Assembly: GCF_014656435.1 (NCBI RefSeq)
Contig: NZ_BNCK01000002.1
Span: 644,057 to 708,056 of the forward strand
Direction of reading: 5' to 3'
Length of the DNA: 64,000 bases
Source: Thalassotalea marina
GTDB taxonomy: Bacteria; Pseudomonadota; Gammaproteobacteria; Enterobacterales; Alteromonadaceae
The notes under the pieces are model-generated. The model was not told the origin of the DNA. It did not search any database and saw only the letters and a list, made by a program, of their open reading frames with translations. Both the position numbers and the translations under genes were made by a program. This document shows positions 15,239 to 24,556 of this stretch, one piece after another; positions within the stretch are counted from its first letter, which is position 1, and each line of letters starts with the position of its first letter.

Positions 15239-16069
15239 TTACTGCAAGTTGGCTAGTAAATCAACGCCCCCATGCCCAAGCTCTGGCAACCAATGCAGAT
15301 AGCACTCGGTCGTTTTAATGCTGCGATGCCCAAGCTGGTGCTGTAATTGATGCAACGGCATCCCTGCCTCTAATTGATGCGTGGCATAGGCATGGCGTAA
15401 CTGATGCGCGTTCACTTTATCCTTAAGCCCAAGCTGTGCGGCGATTTTTTTCAGTGCCTTCGTATAGGTGGAGCTACTGAGAGGTTGGGAGGCTAACCAG
15501 CGAGAATAGAACAGCCACTCTTTGGGGTGATAGGCTTGCCAGTACACGTGGAGTTGATGCAATACCGTCTCAGGAATCACCACATAACGAGACTGGTTGC
15601 CCTTGCCGTGTTCAATAAAGGCCGTTTTACGTTGCCCATCAATCTGTGCCACTTTGAGGTGGGTTAATTCATTTAAGCGTAATCCACAGCCATAACTGAG
15701 CATTATCATGGTTTTTAAACGTAAATCTTGGCAATGGTGAATCAGTAAGTGGATATCTTGTCGGCTTAAATATTGGGGTGGCTTATGCCGTTGCTTGGGT
15801 AAAGTGATGGCTAATTGCAACGGCCGGTGGAGTATGTGTTTGAATAAGAAGAGGACACTATTAATTTGCACCAATTGGCTCGCTCGGGTTAATCGGCGCA
15901 CCTCAGGCTCATTAAAATAGTGATTCAATTCCGCATCCGTGACTTGCGCTAAGGATTTACTGAAATAGTTCTCAATGCGCTGTAAGCAACCACAGTAGGT
16001 CTCGCGAGTTCGTTGTGAATAGCCCATGAGTTCAATTTCAGTGGCGACTTGTTCAATGAGAGAGTTCAT
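15239..16069 (-). CDS. Tyrosine recombinase/integrase paired with the IS91 transposase
   Basis: 276 residues. An N-terminal SAM-like DNA-binding domain (SQRTRETYCGCLQRIENYFSK) precedes a catalytic domain with the Arg in SYGCGLRLNELTHLK, HQLRHAYATHQLE, GHRSIKTTECYLH and the Tyr in the last motif, giving the R-H-R-H-Y set. Its stop is three bases from the transposase start, so the two are co-expressed. What the recombinase does in IS91-type elements is unclear. Confidence 0.85.
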   Translation of the reverse strand: MNSLIEQVATEIELMGYSQRTRETYCGCLQRIENYFSKSLAQVTDAELNHYFNEPEVRRLTRASQLVQINSVLFLFKHILHRPLQLAITLPKQRHKPPQYLSRQDIHLLIHHCQDLRLKTMIMLSYGCGLRLNELTHLKVAQIDGQRKTAFIEHGKGNQSRYVVIPETVLHQLHVYWQAYHPKEWLFYSRWLASQPLSSSTYTKALKKIAAQLGLKDKVNAHQLRHAYATHQLEAGMPLHQLQHQLGHRSIKTTECYLHWLPELGHGGVDLLANLQ

Positions 16070-16560
16070 TGTTACCTCCAGATTAATGGGTTAAATCTCA
16101 AGGTAAGTGTGGTCGTTGATTGGGATGTTTGCGACTCCGCGCAGCGGCTTAGTTCAACAATTTAATAGTGTGCAAATCGCGCATATTTCTACCACGTAAT
16201 AGCTCACTTTTCTGGTTCATACGTTTTTATCAAATTAGCTAACCTTTTGCTAGCTATGAAAATATTTGAAAGTTAATGACGTGGTCTAAGGACAAAAATG
16301 CGCAAATTGCTCATTTACCTGAATATGGGGGAAGTTTGTTGATTTTGGATATAAAAACGGTATCAGCTGAACATTTTTCACCGTCCGCTGATCGCTCATT
16401 TGCGACGCTCGACTAGACTTGTTTTGGGGCAAAAGCGCGTTAGCTGAAATATGTTCGATCTGTGATCACAAAGTACAAAAATGGTTACTTTAAAGCGGAA
16501 AAACGCATTAAAGTAACCAATATGGAACATTATTGGCGCAGCTATTTTAGAAGGACGTGC
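16070..16560. other. Gene-free stretch between the IS91-type element and traN
   Basis: 491 bases. The right-hand end carries the sequence after the traN stop codon. The left-hand end should hold the upstream end of the IS91-type element. I see scattered short repeats only, and no gene. Confidence 0.5.
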
Positions 16561-19500
16561 TCAATTATTTCCCGAAATTTCTTCCGTCGCCTCCTGACGC
16601 AGTTTCTGAGCATCCATTCCGTTTAGCCGGTCAATGGCTCTGTCTGCGGCACTTTGACGGTTTCCATCAACGTTTAGCGTACTTCCTGAGCCTGTGAGTC
16701 GTTCCAGATCCAGTGACGGTACTTCGGGTAGGTTGCCTGTTATCGATAAGATACCTATCCACTCATCCAGATTGACTTGGCTCCAATCTACCTGGTTTAA
16801 CTGACTCGCGGTCAAACCTTCACAGTTTGGTGACTTGGCACTGCCCCAACCAAGGCCCAATTGAGGACGTACTTGTTCTTGAATGATCCGTGAAAGTGGC
16901 GAAGTAAAGCAGCAATATGACTGCCGTTTTTCAACACAGGCACCTAAGAACTTAGACTTGCAGTAAGAACCTACATAGTGGCAACTCTTCAATACCCGCT
17001 TGGCGTTCATCTCAAACTCACTCTGCTCACATTTCCAGATAAGCTGAATGAGGATCATGGTGACTGAATAAATCATGTAGGCCGTCATAACCGTACTCAG
17101 AACCGCGCCCGCAGCGCCCCCTAGGGCAAAGTTACCACCCGAAACGACACCATCGGCTCCAACCGCGCCACCAACGTTGCTAAACAGTGCCGATTGCGCC
17201 CCCGAACCAAAGGTCGTACCTACCCATTCAGCCGTCTTGTTAGTCAACACCTGCATAAAGCCAGTCGCAGCTTGCTCCGCTCCCGCGCCAGCAGCCGTTG
17301 ATGGACCAGCCCCCATGAGAGAGTCCCATGCAGACACAAAAGGCTCTTTAACCGCACTCCAGGTACTCGTTATTGGTTCCCTAAGCGTATTCCACGAACC
17401 ATAGATTGCCGAAGACGGATTCATGGCCATGACTGCCGTATCAAGCTTGTTGACCGCCACTATCATCGTGATGTAGTCCGATAGCGACACGCCACTTGGC
17501 TTTTCACAGCAATCCACTATGCCGCCAACGGCTTTTTTGCACTGGCCAGCATTACCTTTAAAGACCGTACACTCGACGTTATCTTGGCCATCAGCTCCCG
17601 TGCATGACATATCATTGGTCATAAACTGCGCCGCATTAAGCATCGCAGCGGCCTCTGCAAAGTTAGCCTGCTTGATTGACTCTGGCTCTAAACAATCTGT
17701 GCCCATGCAGCGAACTGGCCCCTCACAGTTGTATTGAGTTTCCATTCGTGCATTTTGCACTTCGACGCTTTGTCCGCAGTCATACACCAAACTTTGGATA
17801 TAACAGAAGTCTTCATGACCAGCCCCGCCTTCAGTGCATTCGGTTCTGACATACTGGCATGCCGGATTTTGCTCTAGCGCGGCGCACGTATTGGTGGTCG
17901 TGTTTTGTCCGTTATTAACGATGGTTTGTGTATTACCATTGGCATCTACCCAGCTGTCTGAGCTGCCCATGTTGAACTCTGGATGAGCAGTCGAAGCATT
18001 GTAGGTCGCTTTTGCCCTCCAACATGAGAGCCCGAGTCCATCAGAACTGCCACGACTGGTTAAATGAGCAGGAGACGAAACAACCGCCGGATAAAGGCTT
18101 CCAAGATTGGCCAACTCGCCACTACCAACCGTTAACCCGTCGATTCGTTTTGTGCCCGTATCCAAACACTGCCACTGCACGGCAGTAAACTGATCCGTTT
18201 GCATCAAGCATTGGTCTATGCCCGGATCACTTGATTGATGAACAACGTCCTGTTCTAAGTACTTGCCAGAGAAGGTCAATGAAGCGCTCAGTTTCGCAGG
18301 AGCCGAACACTTCTGAACTTCTCGGCTGCAAGTATCGAAATCGACTTTGTTCCAGCCGGATTCACATCTGGAACGAGTAACTTCCTGAGGTTCATGCCAC
18401 GAAATAATCGACCCATTGGCGACTTTACACAATGAACCAACCAAGGTTCCTTTTGGACACGTCATTTCAGGGTATTTAATGGACGGTTTCGTCTCAGTCA
18501 CCGTTTCCTTATTGCCCGTCAGTGAGAGTGTCGTTTTCCAACCATTTGCCTTGGATGGCGACTCGGTAATTTTTATCTCAGTATTTTGATTATCAAAAAT
18601 TCTCAGTATCGCGTTCCCAGTTTGCATAGTACTGCTGTGCTGTGGAACAAAGCTGAGCGTTTCAGAGCTAAAGCAACCACGCTCAATAGACCAGCTTTGT
18701 TGATGAGTTTCAGCGGATACACGTCGTTCTAACTGACACTCAGTAAGCGTGCTGATCTTCTCGCACACCTGGTAATCCGGTACATGCTTGGTTTCAGTAA
18801 ATGGCGTAATCGTCTGAGTAGGCTCACAGGCCTCAAAACTACTTGGCATAAGGTTAGATACCACACACTTTGGATCGCTGGTTTGCAATCCACAGTCATA
18901 GGTATCGGTAAAACGAATGCATTCACCTTTATCATTGGTCTCGGCACATTCTGACGACATGAATCCACAGGAAGGATTCGCTTCAAGCACTTGGCAGGCC
19001 TGATTTTCAATCCCCTTATAGCTTTCATCATCCACACTGACTTGTACACGCCGACACAAAGGCGATATGCCAGCCACAGGGCTAGGGGCAAAGTAGGATT
19101 CACAAACTGAAACACCATTGACCACCGTACATCCGTTGGTTGAAGAAGGCTGATCCGTGCATTGAATGCTGTAGTCTGAAAACTTCGTCGGGATATCCGC
19201 TGCTTGTTCGATACAGGATTGTGGCGACCAACTATCATTCATCACTACCTTGGTTGGATCAAAGCGCACCTTGATGCGTGCATACCCCTCACCACTACCC
19301 GTAACCGATACGCGAATTTTTACCGGCACTTCTAAACCGGGTTCTACCGCTTTTAGCCTGGCAGTGAGATCGGTATTTGGATTGCGCTCCCAACTGGTAC
19401 TGAGCTCGCAGCGACCTGACGTTTCTGGTGGAAAGTTATTGTTCGGCCCAGACCAGACTTTCTGATCGCCAAGCCAAACTTGCATGTAGTCATCCCATTT

Positions 19501-20253
19501 AGCGTACTCAAGAACGGCTGAGGTAATCGCATCGGGGTTCACGACTTTGAGTGTGATGGCCTGTTCAAACACTTTACAACGGCCACTCCAGTAGTTGTCG
19601 CCAATTCGTCCAATCCAAACTTCAAGACACCCCTCACCACAAGAGCGAAGGTTCATCGGTCCAGAAACATGCTCAATAATGCCTGCCGTGTAATCGTGAG
19701 TAATAGTGCAGCTGTTAACCGCTGTATTGAGCCTGTCACATTGCTGGTAATTTGGGCTGCCTTCACCTTGAGACTCACAGCCGGGGAAGCTTTGGGTTAA
19801 TAGATTGGGGTCAGTTTGAACCGCATCAGTTAATGCCCAAAGCGGATCATTGACCATATCTGGCCGAGACCTGTCTTTGATTTGCTGTAGCGAACGAAAT
19901 GCTTCACCCGTAGCGCCACTTTCGGATGCCATGCTCTCTTGGCGCTGTGTCCCCAATTGATTCATGCTGGCATCAGAGCCATAAACGCCCGTTAAGACAT
20001 CCAATGAGCCCTGATCCATACCAGGGAAAAGCTCTTGCAAGTTAATGGACTCATTACCACTGCCATTCGGCACCGACAATGTATTGCCATTGAGTGCGGG
20101 CATCGTCCAGTTTTGCAGCAATTGCTTACCTTCTTGTTGTCCGCTTAGGCCGGATTGGCGCTGCACATCAGCGGCCACACCATGTAAGGGCAGGCACGCC
20201 ATAGTGATTGATAAAATACCCGCTAAAACTCGGGTAAAAAGTGTTGGTTTCAT
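16561..20253 (-). CDS. traN: TraN, large outer-membrane mating-pair stabilisation protein
   Basis: 1230 residues, much larger than F TraN (about 600) and in the range of SXT/IncA/C TraN. It has a signal peptide (VLAGILSITMACLPLHGVAADV), a long extracellular cysteine-rich region with many CxxxxC-type pairs (about residues 150-880), and a hydrophobic glycine/alanine-rich C-terminal part (about 970-1080). TraN sits in the donor outer membrane and contacts the recipient during mating-pair stabilisation. GGGAGG is 6 bases before ATG, two bases after the traU stop. DsbC and TraF on the same element would support its disulfides. Confidence 0.92.
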   Translation of the reverse strand: MKPTLFTRVLAGILSITMACLPLHGVAADVQRQSGLSGQQEGKQLLQNWTMPALNGNTLSVPNGSGNESINLQELFPGMDQGSLDVLTGVYGSDASMNQLGTQRQESMASESGATGEAFRSLQQIKDRSRPDMVNDPLWALTDAVQTDPNLLTQSFPGCESQGEGSPNYQQCDRLNTAVNSCTITHDYTAGIIEHVSGPMNLRSCGEGCLEVWIGRIGDNYWSGRCKVFEQAITLKVVNPDAITSAVLEYAKWDDYMQVWLGDQKVWSGPNNNFPPETSGRCELSTSWERNPNTDLTARLKAVEPGLEVPVKIRVSVTGSGEGYARIKVRFDPTKVVMNDSWSPQSCIEQAADIPTKFSDYSIQCTDQPSSTNGCTVVNGVSVCESYFAPSPVAGISPLCRRVQVSVDDESYKGIENQACQVLEANPSCGFMSSECAETNDKGECIRFTDTYDCGLQTSDPKCVVSNLMPSSFEACEPTQTITPFTETKHVPDYQVCEKISTLTECQLERRVSAETHQQSWSIERGCFSSETLSFVPQHSSTMQTGNAILRIFDNQNTEIKITESPSKANGWKTTLSLTGNKETVTETKPSIKYPEMTCPKGTLVGSLCKVANGSIISWHEPQEVTRSRCESGWNKVDFDTCSREVQKCSAPAKLSASLTFSGKYLEQDVVHQSSDPGIDQCLMQTDQFTAVQWQCLDTGTKRIDGLTVGSGELANLGSLYPAVVSSPAHLTSRGSSDGLGLSCWRAKATYNASTAHPEFNMGSSDSWVDANGNTQTIVNNGQNTTTNTCAALEQNPACQYVRTECTEGGAGHEDFCYIQSLVYDCGQSVEVQNARMETQYNCEGPVRCMGTDCLEPESIKQANFAEAAAMLNAAQFMTNDMSCTGADGQDNVECTVFKGNAGQCKKAVGGIVDCCEKPSGVSLSDYITMIVAVNKLDTAVMAMNPSSAIYGSWNTLREPITSTWSAVKEPFVSAWDSLMGAGPSTAAGAGAEQAATGFMQVLTNKTAEWVGTTFGSGAQSALFSNVGGAVGADGVVSGGNFALGGAAGAVLSTVMTAYMIYSVTMILIQLIWKCEQSEFEMNAKRVLKSCHYVGSYCKSKFLGACVEKRQSYCCFTSPLSRIIQEQVRPQLGLGWGSAKSPNCEGLTASQLNQVDWSQVNLDEWIGILSITGNLPEVPSLDLERLTGSGSTLNVDGNRQSAADRAIDRLNGMDAQKLRQEATEEISGNN

Positions 20254-20255
20254 GG

Positions 20256-21284
20256 TTAACCTCCCGAGTTACAGCAGTCTTGCCAGCGCCACAAAATGTA
20301 GAGCGCATCTTCACCGGCACCGGGGATCGTTCGCCACTCTCCCCATTTCATGGTGCTTTCACCGATGACATGCGCACTTTCAGTTTCCGGTACAGGGAAG
20401 AACATACTCATCTTGTATTGGGATTTCGGCAGCATGGGTTCGATAACAGGTCGGCATAGCGCACTGTTCCCCATTGTTCGCCTAGCAAGACCACGCCTGT
20501 GTTGAGCCGCGATTGCACGCGCCGCTAAATGGCTGGTGTTTTCTGCTAATGAGCCAAAGGCTAAGGTGTGGCCAGATAACGGGTAGAGATGGCCCCAACT
20601 GCCAGCACACCAAAACAACTGATCGATGGGTTTACCAAGCGTTGATGAAGCAGCGTCAGCGGTACAAGCCGAAATAGCCAATGGATTAGCAACAGCAGCC
20701 GCTTCAGGCTGAGTAAAAAAGGCCAGTTCATCGTTAAGCCATGTTGGGTCCAATTCCGACAAATACATCAAGTCAAAGTCCATGTAACCATCGGCATTGC
20801 AATTGCCATCCATGAACAAATCAAGCATGACCAAAAGCGGAAAGGCGTAATAATGGTAATGGTAGAACGCAAGATCGCCGGTATCGTATTCACCTTCACC
20901 ATGACCACCTTGCAATCGCCTATCACCTAACGGTAAGCGAATCCCTCCCAGTGAAGGCGAACAACCTGGCGTTCTGACCAGTTCAATCAAACGCGCTGGC
21001 TCCCACATACTGGTAACAATACCTGGCCTTGGCACGCCTAAGTTGTCTTCACATAAGCAAAATGACTTATTTGATGCGCCGCTTGGGACATTGCCAGAGC
21101 CAAGAGGAAGACCGGCAACCCGGATAGGAAAAATGCATGACCAGCAAACATCCGTCAGCAACTTGCCGGACAATAACCCCGCGTCTGGGCAAGTCAATTC
21201 GGCTTTTGCAGGAATAGAGGCGCTTAGGACAAACATGACAACGAGAGTCCGCATCAGACGATACGTATTATTGAGCTTTTTCAT
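20256..21284 (-). CDS. traU: TraU, pilus assembly protein
   Basis: 342 residues from the ATG at 21284 (a TTG two codons upstream is also open). It has a signal peptide (LVVMFVLSASIPAKAE) and a cysteine-rich mature part beginning LTCPDAGLLSGKLLTDVCWSCIFPIRVAG, the TraU hallmark. TraU is a periplasmic component needed for DNA transfer in F-type T4SS. Its start lies inside the 3' end of the traW gene (17-base overlap), so translation is coupled. Stop and traN start are two bases apart. Confidence 0.92.
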   Translation of the reverse strand: MKKLNNTYRLMRTLVVMFVLSASIPAKAELTCPDAGLLSGKLLTDVCWSCIFPIRVAGLPLGSGNVPSGASNKSFCLCEDNLGVPRPGIVTSMWEPARLIELVRTPGCSPSLGGIRLPLGDRRLQGGHGEGEYDTGDLAFYHYHYYAFPLLVMLDLFMDGNCNADGYMDFDLMYLSELDPTWLNDELAFFTQPEAAAVANPLAISACTADAASSTLGKPIDQLFWCAGSWGHLYPLSGHTLAFGSLAENTSHLAARAIAAQHRRGLARRTMGNSALCRPVIEPMLPKSQYKMSMFFPVPETESAHVIGESTMKWGEWRTIPGAGEDALYILWRWQDCCNSGG

Positions 21285-22395
21285 GAACAAGCTCCTTTGC
21301 TGGAATTTCTTCTATTTCAAACGCGAGCCCCTTTGCTTGAACAAACGATGGGGTGACTTGCAGATCAAAGCGCTGCTTTAGCGAGGCATTGAGAAGGTAA
21401 ACCGGACTATCCAATGTCTTTTCGAGCGCATTGAGGCGATTCCAGCCTTGGGCACGGTCGAGCTGCGTGGTGATAAGCGTAATGCGGCGCAGCGTCCTAT
21501 CTTGCGTCTCAAGCCAATGCGCTACTGCGTCCACTTCTTCAGCGTTCGACGCATTAAACACCACGAGCTGCTGAGTAAATGGCAAGGCTTTGAGCGGGTT
21601 AATACGCGTTCCTGCTGGGATCAATGTTCGGCCATTGGCATCCAATAGTGGCCGCTGCATGACGATGGTTGGATCAACCGTTCTTATCCGATACTGCGTG
21701 GCTTTGGGTAAGTCAGTGAATGTTTGGCGAGACCAGAAACGCTCAATGGCTTTTTTCTTTAATGCGCCCAGGTCAATCGACTGTAATCGCTGCATCGCCA
21801 CTTGCATCAAATCCGGTTCTAAAATCGAATGAATCGGACCGCGTTGACCCAATGAACCGGTATTGCCGGTTTCAATTTGGCGTTGCAACCAGTCCTTGCT
21901 GTAAACCCCTAGTGCACTTGCAGTCACCTTGTCATCGTCTATGCGAAAAATGGCAGGCACGCTAGTCACCCGCCAGTGCACAAAGGCTTTCGGATCGATT
22001 CGAACCTGAGGAACAGGATCAAGCCCCGTCATCAGGGTATGCCAATCACGGATAGCTGCCCCCAAGGTCTTTCCTTCAGGAATTCCCCGAAACAACACAA
22101 TAGCGCCGGTAGCACTGGCCTCTTTGAAAAGCTGCTTCAGTGACGAATCTCCCAGTGAGGACGACGCAAATATCAACCATTCATCGCTGTGTTTGAGCGA
22201 CGCAGGTTGTTCAACCGGTGCAAAAGGCTCTATAAATTCAGATGCACCATCCACAGCACTTTGTAAAATGCTGCGGCTCATTTCGACGATCTTTTTGTCC
22301 TCGTCAGACAACGGATAAGGCTCTTGTGCCCAGGACACTTGCACCCAAGCCAATGGAGCAACCAACAAAAATAAGAGGCATAGTCTTCTCATCAT
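21268..22395 (-). CDS. traW: TraW with fused TrbC domain, pilus assembly protein
   Basis: 375 residues from the ATGATG at 22395, chosen because TAGGAGGTGG precedes it and a signal peptide follows (LCLLFLLVAPLAWVQVSWA). The first half is TrbC-like: WLIFASSSLGDSSLKQLFKEA and VPQVRIDPKAFVHWRVTSVPAIF. The second half is TraW-like: DPTIVMQRPLLDANGRTLIPAGTRINPL. In F these are separate proteins that interact; the fused form is usual in SXT/R391 and IncA/C. It acts in the periplasm in pilus assembly. Confidence 0.9.
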   Translation of the reverse strand: MMRRLCLLFLLVAPLAWVQVSWAQEPYPLSDEDKKIVEMSRSILQSAVDGASEFIEPFAPVEQPASLKHSDEWLIFASSSLGDSSLKQLFKEASATGAIVLFRGIPEGKTLGAAIRDWHTLMTGLDPVPQVRIDPKAFVHWRVTSVPAIFRIDDDKVTASALGVYSKDWLQRQIETGNTGSLGQRGPIHSILEPDLMQVAMQRLQSIDLGALKKKAIERFWSRQTFTDLPKATQYRIRTVDPTIVMQRPLLDANGRTLIPAGTRINPLKALPFTQQLVVFNASNAEEVDAVAHWLETQDRTLRRITLITTQLDRAQGWNRLNALEKTLDSPVYLLNASLKQRFDLQVTPSFVQAKGLAFEIEEIPAKELVHEKAQ

Positions 22396-22402
22396 CCACC
22401 TC

Positions 22403-22915
22403 CTACCAAAGCGGCCAAGCGCGACCGACAATCTGCTCGCGCTTAACGGCATTCCAATAACGGGAGTCGAAACTCGTTGCGGCCTCACCGGAAAACCAAT
22501 ACTCGTTTTCTTGCAGCGTCAATGAGCGGCTAAATTCTGTTTCAGCCACACCAAGACGCTGGGCTAATGCCATGCCGGTAGAGACTTCAGCACCATTCAC
22601 CAGCACATGCTCAGGCGTCACCTTGACTTCATCCCCTGGCATCCCTGTTAGGCGTTTCAGCATCCGAGTACCGTCGTTATATAACGGAGCGAGTCCTTTT
22701 GAGTGGAAGGCATACAGACCATCCTTAACGGGCTCTTTATTCCATAAGTCAATCAGATATACCGTGGTATCAGGAAGGCAGCGCTCTTGCTGGGTATCAA
22801 TACCTATTCGGTAGCGCATCATGGCATAGGTGCCTACCAAGGCCATGATTAACGCAAGAATGGTCAGCCGGATGAGATATGGCCGCCAAGGCATTCTTTT
22901 ACGGAGTATCTGCAT
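22403..22915 (-). CDS. TraF-type (S26 family) pilin maturation peptidase
   Basis: 170 residues with one N-terminal transmembrane helix (RLTILALIMALVGTYAMM). The signal-peptidase fold shows RMLKRLTGMPGDEV near residue 83 with the general-base Lys, and YWFSGEAATSFDSRYWNAV near residue 142. The position where RP4 TraF and LepB have the catalytic Ser (Ser-x-Pro) reads CLP here (Cys near residue 41). It overlaps the TrbI-like gene by 17 bases. The likely role is processing or cyclising TraA pilin in the inner membrane, as for RP4 TraF and TrhF. Confidence 0.82.
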   Translation of the reverse strand: MQILRKRMPWRPYLIRLTILALIMALVGTYAMMRYRIGIDTQQERCLPDTTVYLIDLWNKEPVKDGLYAFHSKGLAPLYNDGTRMLKRLTGMPGDEVKVTPEHVLVNGAEVSTGMALAQRLGVAETEFSRSLTLQENEYWFSGEAATSFDSRYWNAVKREQIVGRAWPLW

Positions 22916-23246
22916 GAGACACCTCCTTTGAGCCTACTGGCACGAAAACAGAATCATCAGCGCCAACCACCGCTTGGGCATCCAGCACGATAAAACCGGC
23001 TGCTTTTAACTTTTCAATTTGCTGATTGGTCTGAAGCAACCTGGATTCGATGTCTTGTTCGCTGGCATTAGGACCCAGTGACAACACCGCATCCCCAAAA
23101 TCCACGACTGCAATGGGCGTACTTAACGCCAACTGGCTGTGGATGGGTTCGAGTGTTTTCATTAAAAGCCAGCTGGTCATTAAACCGCTACCAGCAATAG
23201 ACAAAGTAATAGAGGCCATAAATGGCCAAAGCGTGGTCTTATTCAT
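22899..23246 (-). CDS. TrbI-like small inner-membrane protein
   Basis: 115 residues: an N-terminal transmembrane helix (FMASITLSIAGSGLMTSWLL) and a periplasmic part with a TPIAVVDFGDAV segment resembling F-type TrbI. F TrbI influences pilus retraction. The ATG is only about 20 bases from the left end of the tnpB element, whose insertion may have replaced the natural ribosome-binding site; only GGGA remains nearby. It overlaps the peptidase gene. Confidence 0.7.
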   Translation of the reverse strand: MNKTTLWPFMASITLSIAGSGLMTSWLLMKTLEPIHSQLALSTPIAVVDFGDAVLSLGPNASEQDIESRLLQTNQQIEKLKAAGFIVLDAQAVVGADDSVFVPVGSKEVSHADTP

Positions 23247-23375
23247 CTAAATCCCGCGAGAAACCCCGTCCTTCTAGGGCGAGGAGGGATAGCGGTTGCT
23301 CCGAAGGAGCAAAAACTACCCGATTGGTTAATGTTAATATTTACTTTCACAAAAACAACTGTATTCTTGTGAACT

Positions 23376-24479
23376 ATGAAAGAGATCGCTATTAAACAAC
23401 GCTTTTACCCAACGACTGAACAGGCTCAATTGCTTGCGCAGACTTTCGGCTGTGTGCGTTTCGTTTATAACGCGATCCTTAAATGGCGTACCGACGCTTT
23501 CTACAACGAAAGCAAAAAGGTTAACTACAACACGGCAAGCTCTAAGCTGACCGAACTCAAGAAGCAAACTGAGTTTGAATGGCTTAACAGCGTGTCGTGT
23601 GTACCGCTCCAACAATCTTTGCGCCATCAACAAACTGCGTTTAAGAACTTCTTTGAAGGAAGGGCGAAGTATCCAGCCTTTAAGAAGAAGCGCAGCAAGC
23701 AAAGCGCAGAATTCACGAAGTCGGCGTTTAAGTTCAAAGATGGCAATATCTACATTGCCAAGTCCAAACAGCCGCTTGATATTCGCTGGTCGCGTGAACT
23801 TCCTAGCGAACCAACTACCGTCACTATCTCGAAAGACAGTGCAGGCCGCTACTTCGTGTCTATGCTTTGCCGCTTCGAGCCTAAACCACTGCCTGTTACC
23901 AAAAAGACAACGGGTATTGATTTGGGTTTGACCGACCTTGTGATTACCGCTGACGGGTTTAAATCTGGCAATCCCCGCCATACTGCAAAGTACGAGAAGA
24001 AATTGGCTCAGGCGCAACGCCGCCTTTCCAAGAAGAAGAAAGGAACTGCCAACTTCCACAAAGCCAGAATCAAAGTTGCTCGCATTCAGGCGAAGATTGC
24101 CGACTGCCGCCGCGACTTTACCCACAAACTCACCACTACGTTGATAAACGAAAACCAAGTGATTAGCTGTGAGAGTTTGAGCGTTAAAAACATGGTCAAG
24201 AATCCGCGACTTGCTAAGGCCATTGGTGACGCCAATTGGGGCGAAATGGTTAGGCAGCTTGAGTACAAAGCAGAATGGCGCGGCAGAACACTTGTCCAGA
24301 TTGACAAGTGGTATCCGTCTAGTAAGCGTTGTAATTGCTGTGGTCACGTAGTTGATTCTCTACCGTTACATATAAGGCATTGGACTTGTCCAGCGTGTGA
24401 AGCGCGCTTAGACCGTGATACCAATGCCGCTATTAATATCAAAGCCGCTGGGCAAGCGGTGTTAGCTTGTGGAGCGTAA
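23376..24479 (+). CDS. tnpB: TnpB, RNA-guided nuclease of the IS200/IS605 family
   Basis: 367 residues, typical TnpB length. A RuvC-type active site is visible: GIDLGLTD near residue 175, the Glu in CESLSV near residue 267, and DRDTNAAIN near residue 350. A zinc ribbon (CNCCG...CPAC) lies between the last two, and an N-terminal helix-turn-helix (RFYPTTEQAQLL) is present. TnpB proteins use an omega RNA from the element's right end to cut DNA and help the element persist. No TnpA is present, so transposition would need help in trans. It is antisense to the tra operon. Confidence 0.92.
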   Translation: MKEIAIKQRFYPTTEQAQLLAQTFGCVRFVYNAILKWRTDAFYNESKKVNYNTASSKLTELKKQTEFEWLNSVSCVPLQQSLRHQQTAFKNFFEGRAKYPAFKKKRSKQSAEFTKSAFKFKDGNIYIAKSKQPLDIRWSRELPSEPTTVTISKDSAGRYFVSMLCRFEPKPLPVTKKTTGIDLGLTDLVITADGFKSGNPRHTAKYEKKLAQAQRRLSKKKKGTANFHKARIKVARIQAKIADCRRDFTHKLTTTLINENQVISCESLSVKNMVKNPRLAKAIGDANWGEMVRQLEYKAEWRGRTLVQIDKWYPSSKRCNCCGHVVDSLPLHIRHWTCPACEARLDRDTNAAINIKAAGQAVLACGA

Positions 24480-24556
24480 GTAAGTCCCGATTGTTCTAAT
24501 GAACTTCGGGCATAACGCCTTGAAACAAGAATCCCCTTCCTTTAGGGAGGGGAGCA
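24480..24556 (+). ncRNA. Predicted omega RNA (reRNA) scaffold at the right end of the tnpB element
   Basis: Directly after the tnpB stop codon come two hairpins: CCCGA...TCGGG with an inner GTTC/GAAC helix (24487-24510) and the terminal hairpin at 24533-24552. In this family the scaffold RNA overlaps the tnpB 3' end and runs through the right end, and the bases after the right end form the guide. Here the guide would be complementary to the 3' coding end of traC. Predicted from position and hairpins only. Confidence 0.55.

Larger units (their letters stand above)
14159..16069 (-). mobile_element. IS91-family element with accessory tyrosine recombinase
   Basis: The two genes are adjacent, on the same strand and three bases apart, as in known IS91-type elements that carry an upstream phage-integrase-like gene. 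The coordinates cover only the coding part. The true ends must lie in 13785-14158 and 16070-16560, and I could not define them by eye. Confidence 0.75.
23251..24556 (+). mobile_element. tnpB-only IS200/IS605-family element inserted at the 3' end of traC
   Basis: A tnpB gene without tnpA is bounded by related subterminal hairpins: CCCCGTCCTTCTAGGGCGAGG at 23264 (21 bases including flank) on the left and CCCCTTCCTTTAGGGAGGGG at 24533-24552 on the right. The last codons of traC (Ser-Pro-Pro-stop) lie inside the right end, so the element has replaced the natural traC terminus. Boundaries are approximate. Confidence 0.75.

Noticed and set aside
23334..24347. 337-residue frame on the minus strand across tnpB
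   Set aside because: It is an antisense shadow of tnpB, with no ribosome-binding site or recognisable domain.
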